A stretch of DNA of 64,000 nt from Rhizobiales bacterium GAS188 (lineage in GTDB: Bacteria; Pseudomonadota; Alphaproteobacteria; Rhizobiales; Beijerinckiaceae), in contig FNSS01000001.1 of the NCBI GenBank assembly GCA_900104855.1, positions 1,798,001 to 1,862,000 on the forward strand. The letters run 5' to 3'. The notes under the pieces are model-generated. The model saw nothing but the letters and a program-made list of their open reading frames with translations, had not been told where the DNA came from and did not search any database. Shown here piece after piece: positions 58,416 to 64,000 of the stretch. The translations under genes and the position numbers were made by a program. Every line of letters begins with the position of its first letter. Position 1 is the stretch's first letter.

Positions 58416-58811
58416 TCAGAACATCTCGAAATCGCCGTCGGAGCTATCGGAATTCTCACCGTCATGAGCCGAAGAGCGCAGCCGCATCGCGAGCTGCGAC
58501 AAGGTCACGACCTCGGCTGCCGGGTTGACGTCGATCGACCAATGCGGAGGCACGGACTGGGCGAGCTCCGACAGGAAATCGGCTAGGCAGGCGAGCTTCT
58601 GGCGCGTCAAATCGAGCCCCTGCATGGCATTCATAAAGGGCTGGTTGCGCATGCCGATAATGCGGGTCACCACGTCGTCGCCGGGAACGGACACCTGCGC
58701 AACCGAATGCGCCATGGCCTGCAATTCATCGGCGATACGGCAAAGGAGATCGACGACCGGTTCGGTCCGGGCTGCCGCATCATCGTGCCGGATCGGTTTT
58801 GAGCTGCTCAT
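58416..58811 (-). CDS. cheT: CheT-like CheY phosphatase with a DxxxQ motif
   Basis: A 131-residue protein, the last gene of the chemotaxis operon, starting MSSSKPIRHDDAAARTEPVV. It is helical: DLLCRIADELQAMAHSVAQ, then MRNQPFMNAMQGLDLTRQKL. DLTRQ matches the catalytic DxxxQ of CheZ (DLTGQ), where Asp and Gln attack phospho-CheY. Position directly after cheD is that of Sinorhizobium cheT, a small phosphatase of this kind. An acidic end (SDSSDGDFEMF) recalls the CheY-binding tail of CheZ. The assignment is by motif and synteny. Confidence 0.75.
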   Translation of the reverse strand: MSSSKPIRHDDAAARTEPVVDLLCRIADELQAMAHSVAQVSVPGDDVVTRIIGMRNQPFMNAMQGLDLTRQKLACLADFLSELAQSVPPHWSIDVNPAAEVVTLSQLAMRLRSSAHDGENSDSSDGDFEMF

Positions 58812-58821
58812 CTTGCCACCG

Positions 58822-59361
58822 TCAGAAGAGTTCGACGCTACCTGTCGTTGCGGTCTTGATGGGAGGTGCCGCGTTGATTTCCACTTCGCGAACGGTGTCC
58901 ACGAATATCTGTCTCGCTTGACCGGATACCGGCCTGTACTCGACGCGCCGACCGCGTTCGTCGCCAAGGCTCTGGCTGGTGATGGTGATGCCCTCGGTCA
59001 GCAGGAACCGCTTGGCGAATTCGCCGTTCATGTAGCCGATATCGGACAATCCTTTGACGATCCGGGCCCCACCGAAGAGCTTGGCTTCCAGTCTCTGCCG
59101 CCGCGCCCCGCGCTGCAGAAGCCCGTTGACCAGCAATTCCATCAAGTGCACGCCATAGCGCTCCGCCTCCTGGGACGAGGCGCAATCGGCTCGGCCGGGC
59201 AGGAGGAAGTGGTTCATGCCGCCGACCCGCGCTTGCGGATCGCGCAGGCAAGCTGCCACGCAAGAGCCGAGGATCGTGGTCAGGACGACCTCGGGATCGT
59301 CCGTGACCCGATATTCGCCCTGGATCACGCGGACCCGCTTTTCGCTGGTAGGCGCACTCAT
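58822..59361 (-). CDS. cheD: Chemoreceptor glutamine deamidase CheD
   Basis: A 179-residue Che[17 protein letters not shown] holds the catalytic Cys (about residue 34), [10 protein letters not shown] the catalytic His (about residue 51), and [17 protein letters not shown] is the third family block. It deamidates receptor glutamines and can interact with CheC-type or CheT-type phosphatases. The ATG (59361) overlaps the cheY stop, so the genes are coupled. Confidence 0.95.
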   Translation of the reverse strand: MSAPTSEKRVRVIQGEYRVTDDPEVVLTTILGSCVAACLRDPQARVGGMNHFLLPGRADCASSQEAERYGVHLMELLVNGLLQRGARRQRLEAKLFGGARIVKGLSDIGYMNGEFAKRFLLTEGITITSQSLGDERGRRVEYRPVSGQARQIFVDTVREVEINAAPPIKTATTGSVELF

Positions 59362-59747
59362 CAGATGCCTTTCAGGACAGCTCGCAAGGCGGTTCGCAAG
59401 CTCGCGACCGTGAAGGGCTTGGTCACGAAATTGTTGAGGCCGAACTTGCTGGCGCGCTCGACGAGCGCCCTGTCGCCACGACCGGTGACCATGATGAAGG
59501 GGATATTCCGAGTCGTCGGGTTGCTGCGGATCCCTTGCAGAAGGCCCACGCCGTCGAGGCCAGGCATCTCGAAATCGGAGATGACCATATGGACCGGATT
59601 CGACATCAGAAGCTTGAGCCCATCCTGACCGTTCTTCGCATAGCTGATCTGGCGAAAGCCGATCTCTTGAAGAGCTTCGATGAGCAGCATGCGGCTCGTC
59701 GTCATGTCGTCGACGACCAGTATTTTTAGTTGTTCGAGGATCGACAT
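59361..59747 (-). CDS. cheY: Chemotaxis response regulator CheY
   Basis: A 128-residue single-domain receiver: [11 protein letters not shown] with the acidic pair at 13-14, [12 protein letters not shown] with the phosphoacceptor Asp at residue 58, IMVTGRGD with the conserved Thr, and NFVTKPF with the conserved Lys. It should carry the signal from CheA to the flagellar motor. As in alphaproteobacteria with two CheYs, a second copy could lie upstream of cheA, outside the window. Confidence 0.95.
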   Translation of the reverse strand: MSILEQLKILVVDDMTTSRMLLIEALQEIGFRQISYAKNGQDGLKLLMSNPVHMVISDFEMPGLDGVGLLQGIRSNPTTRNIPFIMVTGRGDRALVERASKFGLNNFVTKPFTVASLRTALRAVLKGI

Positions 59748-59749
59748 AA

Positions 59750-60799
59750 CTACGCTTCCTTCTTCGCGCGTGTATAGGCCAGGATCTGCGCCCCCATGCT
59801 TGACAGTGAGATCTGCTTCTCGACCGCTCCGAGTTCGAAGGCCACTTTGGGCATGCCGTAGATGACGCAGCTCGCCTCGCTCTGTCCCAGCGTCGTCGCG
59901 CCGGCATTGCGCATGCTGAGCAATCCCCTCGCCCCGTCCTGGCCCATGCCGGTGAGGATCACGCCGACCGCCTTCGCGCCGACCGCCCTGGCCACGGAAC
60001 CGAACAGCACATCCACGGAAGGACGATGGCCATTGACCGGATCGCCCTCGCTCAGATGGCAACGCAGCGCGCCGGGCCTGCCGGTGACTTCGAGATGGGC
60101 GACAGTGCCCGGGGCCAGATAGACGCGCCCCGCCTGGAGCGGCGCATTCTCGCTCGCTTCCACCACTTGCGGGGCGCAGTGGCGATGCAGGCGCTCGGCG
60201 AAGCTCTTGGTGAACATTGCCGGCATATGCTGGGTGATCACCGTCGGAGGACAATTCGCCGGGAAATGCGACAAGACGCTGAGCAGCGCCTCGACCCCAC
60301 CCGTCGACGAGCCGATCGCCACGACGCGCCCGTCCGGCTCGTAGGGCCTGCCCGCATGCGGGTCGGTCGCCGGGGACGCAGCCGCATTGCGCAGGGCAAG
60401 GCCTTGCAGCTTGGCGAATGCGGCGGCCCTGACCTTGGCGGCGAGATCGTCGAAAGTGTGGGCATGGCCGGGCCCGGGCTTCGCCACGCAATCGACGGCC
60501 CCGAGCTCGAAGGCCTTGATGGTGGCGGCGGCGCCTTGGCTCGTCCGGTTCGACACCATGATGACGGGCGTCGGCCGTAGCCGCATGAGCTTCTCGAGGA
60601 GCGCCAAGCCGTCCATCTTGGGCATTTCGACGTCGAGCGTGATGACATCGGGATTCAGGGCCTTGATGGCCGAGCGTGCCTCGATCGCGTCGGCGGCTTG
60701 ACCGACGACTTCGATGGCGGGATCGTGGCTCAGCGCCGATGCAATCAGGCTGCGCATGGTGAGGGAATCGTCGACGACGAGGACGCGAACTGGCTTCAT
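59750..60799 (-). CDS. cheB: Chemotaxis methylesterase CheB
   Basis: A 349-residue CheB. The receiver domain (about 1-120) has [11 protein letters not shown] and [13 protein letters not shown], with Asp near 57. The esterase domain has [12 protein letters not shown] (catalytic Ser), [16 protein letters not shown] (His) and [20 protein letters not shown] (Asp). It removes methyl groups from receptors and may deamidate Gln. It overlaps cheR by four bases and ends two bases before cheY. Confidence 0.95.
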   Translation of the reverse strand: MKPVRVLVVDDSLTMRSLIASALSHDPAIEVVGQAADAIEARSAIKALNPDVITLDVEMPKMDGLALLEKLMRLRPTPVIMVSNRTSQGAAATIKAFELGAVDCVAKPGPGHAHTFDDLAAKVRAAAFAKLQGLALRNAAASPATDPHAGRPYEPDGRVVAIGSSTGGVEALLSVLSHFPANCPPTVITQHMPAMFTKSFAERLHRHCAPQVVEASENAPLQAGRVYLAPGTVAHLEVTGRPGALRCHLSEGDPVNGHRPSVDVLFGSVARAVGAKAVGVILTGMGQDGARGLLSMRNAGATTLGQSEASCVIYGMPKVAFELGAVEKQISLSSMGAQILAYTRAKKEA

Positions 60800-61695
60800 C
60801 TGGGCGCCCCTTCCCGCAAGCGATAAGTGGTCACACCCTCGCTGCTGAAGGCCGAGGCTGCCGGCCCGGCGAGACGCTCCGAATGACCGATATAGAGAAA
60901 CCCGCCTGGCGACAGGAGCGGCGTGAAGCGGCTCCAGATCTTGGACTGGGTCTGCTCCTCGAAGTAGATCACGACGTTGCGGCAGAAGATCGCATGAAAC
61001 GGCCCCTTCATGGGCCAGGAGCCGATGAGGTTGAGCTCGCGAAAGGCGACGAGCGCGCGCAGCTCGGGGCCGGCGCCACACTTCTTCCCGCCCTGTCGGG
61101 ACGTCGAGGTGAACCAGCGCTGCCGCAAGGCCGATGGCAATGAGGACAAGGCCTCCTCGTTGTAGACGCCGCTCTTGCCCTCGTTGATCATGTTGAAGTC
61201 GATGTCGGTCGCCAGCACCTTCACGTCGAAATCCGCGGCATCCGGCATCACCGAGAGAATGGTCAGGGCGATCGAATACGGTTCTTGGCCGCTCGAGCAG
61301 GCGGCCGACCAGATGCGTACTCGTCCGCCGCGCCGCGCCGCCTCGAGCAGCGGCGGCAGGACCGTCTGTCTCAGATGCTCGAAATGATGGGGCTCGCGGA
61401 AGAAGCGCGTGACGTTGGTGGTGAGCGCTGCGATCATCCGTTGCCGCTCATCGGCGCCTTCATGCGTCAGGATGAGCGCGCAATATTCGCGGAAGCTCTT
61501 CAGCCCCAGCGCGCGCAACCGCTTGGCGAGTCGCGAATAGACGAGCGCCATCTTGGAATCCGGCAGGTGAATGCCGGTATCCGAATGGAGGGTCTCCGCG
61601 ATCCGTCGAAAATCGGCCCCTGTCAGCAGGAATTCGTCCGGCGAATTCCCTGGGGCGTGATCGACCTTTTCGCCGATGAGCAAGGAAGGGGTCAA
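60796..61695 (-). CDS. cheR: Chemotaxis methyltransferase CheR
   Basis: A 299-residue CheR. The N-terminal helical domain ([37 protein letters not shown]) precedes the SAM domain with [50 protein letters not shown] and [15 protein letters not shown]. It methylates glutamates of receptors. It overlaps both neighbours by four bases. Confidence 0.96.
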   Translation of the reverse strand: MTPSLLIGEKVDHAPGNSPDEFLLTGADFRRIAETLHSDTGIHLPDSKMALVYSRLAKRLRALGLKSFREYCALILTHEGADERQRMIAALTTNVTRFFREPHHFEHLRQTVLPPLLEAARRGGRVRIWSAACSSGQEPYSIALTILSVMPDAADFDVKVLATDIDFNMINEGKSGVYNEEALSSLPSALRQRWFTSTSRQGGKKCGAGPELRALVAFRELNLIGSWPMKGPFHAIFCRNVVIYFEEQTQSKIWSRFTPLLSPGGFLYIGHSERLAGPAASAFSSEGVTTYRLREGAPR

Positions 61696-62159
61696 GCTGC
61701 ATCCCTTTCGGAAGCCGGAACGACCGCGTCGAGCGCGATCACGCTGATCATTCGCCCATCGATGACGAACACACCGCGGATGAAGGTCTCGGCCATGTCG
61801 GAAGCGACGTCAGGCGTGGGCTGCACGGCATCATCGGTCACGGTCAGGATGTCGGAGACCGCATCGACCAGGAGTCCGATGGTGCGCGTGCCGACCTGCG
61901 TCACGATGATGACGTGCTGAGCGCTCGGTTCCGCGGCGGGGAAGCCGAACCGCGCGGCGAGATCGATGATCGGCAGGACGAAGCCGCGCAGGTTGATGAC
62001 GCCGCGCACGAAGCCTGGCGAATGCGGCAAGGTGGTCGCCGGCGTCCAGCAGCGGATTTCCCGCACGGACATGATGTCCACGCAGAATTCCTGATTGCCG
62101 ATGCGGAAGGCGATAACCTTGCGGGGTTCGGCCACTTCAGTCCTTGCGATGTCGTTCAT
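61692..62159 (-). CDS. cheW: Chemotaxis coupling protein CheW
   Basis: A 155-residue Che[48 protein letters not shown] and [14 protein letters not shown]. It couples receptors to CheA. ATG 62159 is chosen, with GGTGGGATC upstream; a GTG at 62168 is possible. Its stop overlaps the cheR start. Confidence 0.95.
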   Translation of the reverse strand: MNDIARTEVAEPRKVIAFRIGNQEFCVDIMSVREIRCWTPATTLPHSPGFVRGVINLRGFVLPIIDLAARFGFPAAEPSAQHVIIVTQVGTRTIGLLVDAVSDILTVTDDAVQPTPDVASDMAETFIRGVFVIDGRMISVIALDAVVPASERDAA

Positions 62160-62168
62160 GGATCCCAC

Positions 62169-64000
62169 CTACGCTGCCTGACGGTGTTCAAGAGAGGTCG
62201 ATAAGGTGTCGGTACCGGTAACCACGGTATCGACGTCGACGATGAGCGCGACCCGGCCGTCGCCGAGAATGGTCGCCGCCGCGATGCCGGGCACGTGCCC
62301 GTAATTGCCTTCCAGGCTCTTGACGACGATCTGTCGCTGATCCTGGATGGTGTCGACCATCAAGGCGCTGCGGCTGCCGTTCTCGGATTCCACGAGGATG
62401 GCGACGCAAGCGAGAGGGTCGGCGGGCTCGCTGCGGTAACCGAGGCGGCGTCCCACATCGATCAGCGGCGTCAACGCCTTCCTGACCGAGATCACCGACT
62501 CGGTGGTGCCGAAGCCATGCACATTCTCGGCTTTCGGTTGAAGGGTCTCGATGATCGCGGTCAGCGGCAGCACCAAGGTCTGGCCCGCTACGCTCACCAC
62601 CATCCCGTCGAGCACCGCGAGCGTCAGCGGCAAGCTCAGCGTGAAGGTCGAGCCCTTGCCGGGGCGGGAGCTGATGCTGATGCGTCCCCCGAGCGCCTGG
62701 ATCGAGCGCTTGACGACATCCATTCCAACGCCGCGCCCCGAGATGTCGGAGACGGTCTCGGCGGTCGAGAATCCGGGCAGGAAGATGAGGTTGTCTATCT
62801 CGTCGTCGCTGAGCACGGCGTCTTGCGCCACGAGGCCTTTGCGGATCGCGATGTCCTTGACGCGTGCTCTGTCGATCCCGGCGCCGTCATCGGCCACCTC
62901 GATGACGATGCGTCCGGAGCGATGCAAGGCGCTGAGGCGCACGACCCCCTCGGCCGCCTTCCCTGCAGCGAGGCGCTTCTGCGGATTCTCGATGCCGTGA
63001 TCGATAGCGTTGCGGAGCATATGCGTGAGCGGATCGGCCAGGCGCTCGATCACGGTTTTGTCGACCTCGGTGCCTTCGCCATCCGTCACCAGATGGACGG
63101 ACTTGCCGGTCATCTCGGCAACTTCGCGCACGATGCGCGACATCCGCTGGAAGACGGGCTTCACCGGTTGGGCGCGGATGGCCATCACGCTGTCCTGGAT
63201 CTCGCGCGTCAGGCGTTCGAGCTCGTCGAGCCCCATGACGACCGTCGACCCGCTGGCAAGACCTGCCTCCGCCACGCGCTCCGACAGCATGGCCTGATTG
63301 ATGACCAGCTCGCCGATGAGATCCACGAGACGATCGACGCGGTCGATGTCGACGCGGATCGTCGTCTGCGCGGCGGGTGCCTTGGCCTCCGCCTTCGCCT
63401 GCTCGGATTTGGAAGCGATCGGCGCCGCAGGAGTCGAGGGATCGTTTCGGCGCGTCTCGCCCTCGCCCGACGGTCCGAGCGGATCCGCGACGGTGCCCAT
63501 CGGCATGTCGGGGCTCGTACCGATCTCGGCCTCCAATTTACGCAAGAGCGACGAAACGTCCGAGTTTTCGGCTTCCGCGGAAGCGTCGCTCGCGTCACTC
63601 TCTTGGCGAATCTCGAGCTCGCAATCCTGATCGACGAATTCGAAGACCTCGCGGATGGCGGATTCATCGCTCTCAGTCGTCAGCGCAATGGTCCAGCGCA
63701 GATAGGCGCCTTCGGGATCGAGCTCAGGGAGCTGCGGCAGATCGCCGATGTCGCAGGTGACGACGGTTTCCCCGAGGCGCCCGAGCTCGCGGAACAAGAG
63801 AGCAGCTTCGTTGGCCTTGGAATAGAGATCGGGCTTGGGCTTGAACAGGATCGTGAATCGGGCTGGTCCCGGCGCCGGCGCGGGCTCGAGAGCAAGCTCA
63901 TCGAAAGAGAAGGCGACCGGCTGGAAATTCAACTCCCCCATGCCGTCATCCGCATCCGCGCCCCCGTCAGAGTCCGCGACGAATAATGCTCCGACCTCCT
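62169..64000 (-). CDS. cheA: Chemotaxis histidine kinase CheA, 5' end outside the window
   Basis: The frame is open to the right edge, so the Hpt (P1) domain with its phosphorylated His is missing. Counting from an internal Met at 63941, residues 27-115 form a CheY-binding P2-like domain (FTILFKPKPDLYSKANEAAL). A linker to 190 follows, then P3 dimerisation (VDRLVDLIGELVINQAMLSE), the P4 kinase (HMLRNAIDHGIENP, EVADDGAGI, GRGVGMDVV) and the P5 CheW-like domain from about 440. The extra residues before 63941 (ALFVADSDGG...) stay in frame, which shows that the Met is not the true start. Confidence 0.95.
   Translation of the reverse strand, partial: EVGALFVADSDGGADADDGMGELNFQPVAFSFDELALEPAPAPGPARFTILFKPKPDLYSKANEAALLFRELGRLGETVVTCDIGDLPQLPELDPEGAYLRWTIALTTESDESAIREVFEFVDQDCELEIRQESDASDASAEAENSDVSSLLRKLEAEIGTSPDMPMGTVADPLGPSGEGETRRNDPSTPAAPIASKSEQAKAEAKAPAAQTTIRVDIDRVDRLVDLIGELVINQAMLSERVAEAGLASGSTVVMGLDELERLTREIQDSVMAIRAQPVKPVFQRMSRIVREVAEMTGKSVHLVTDGEGTEVDKTVIERLADPLTHMLRNAIDHGIENPQKRLAAGKAAEGVVRLSALHRSGRIVIEVADDGAGIDRARVKDIAIRKGLVAQDAVLSDDEIDNLIFLPGFSTAETVSDISGRGVGMDVVKRSIQALGGRISISSRPGKGSTFTLSLPLTLAVLDGMVVSVAGQTLVLPLTAIIETLQPKAENVHGFGTTESVISVRKALTPLIDVGRRLGYRSEPADPLACVAILVESENGSRSALMVDTIQDQRQIVVKSLEGNYGHVPGIAAATILGDGRVALIVDVDTVVTGTDTLSTSLEHRQAA

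Noticed and set aside
62295-63986. 563-codon plus-strand frame across cheA
   Set aside because: Antisense shadow of cheA.

Overview
The window looks like a chromosome segment of a high-GC alphaproteobacterium, most likely of the order Hyphomicrobiales (Rhizobiales). The reasons are the high GC content, the chemotaxis gene order cheA-cheW-cheR-cheB-cheY-cheD-cheT as in Sinorhizobium, the abundance of broad-specificity ABC importers, and the families of palindromic intergenic repeats. The species cannot be fixed from this sequence.

Layout. (1) 1-6.5 kb is host chromosome: a DUF2891 protein, a PhzF-family enzyme with a divergent MocR regulator, an M20 amidohydrolase and small hypothetical genes. 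(2) 6.8-44.8 kb is a podovirus-type (P22/N4-like) prophage morphogenesis module, read mostly on the plus strand: terminase small and large subunits, portal, scaffold, N4-gp56-like capsid, head proteins, gp10-like tail accessory factor, internal or ejection proteins, a lytic transglycosylase, tail fibres, endolysin and holin-type genes. I see no integrase, repressor or replication gene. (3) Portal and scaffold, normally adjacent, are separated by about 12 kb (12.3-24.1 kb) of inserted DNA: minus-strand cargo genes, two IS110-family elements, one IS630-family element, a LuxR-type regulator, a methyltransferase and a Vps62-like protein. (4) 33.5-37.8 kb holds a candidate polymorphic-toxin locus: a virion-associated-looking protein with a repeat-bearing N-terminus and a nuclease-like C-terminus, followed by a pentapeptide-repeat protein as probable immunity, and AT-richer orphan genes bounded by a duplication of the tail-fibre gene start. 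(5) 45.2-48.0 kb carries glycogen synthesis genes glgC-glgA. (6) 48.4-58.4 kb carries a family-5 peptide-type ABC importer without ATPase genes, an OxlT-like MFS transporter, and a complete branched-chain amino-acid-type ABC importer (livG-F-H-M-K order). (7) 58.4-64.0 kb is a minus-strand chemotaxis operon; cheA runs off the right edge.

The most striking structure is in the IS110-family elements. Both sit at the same symmetric position (a CT core) of one palindromic repeat family, and in the non-coding leader of each I can read stems and guide segments that match its own target and donor ends, as expected of bridge RNAs. Repeats of this family also lie between phage structural genes, which suggests that the prophage has been resident for a long time.
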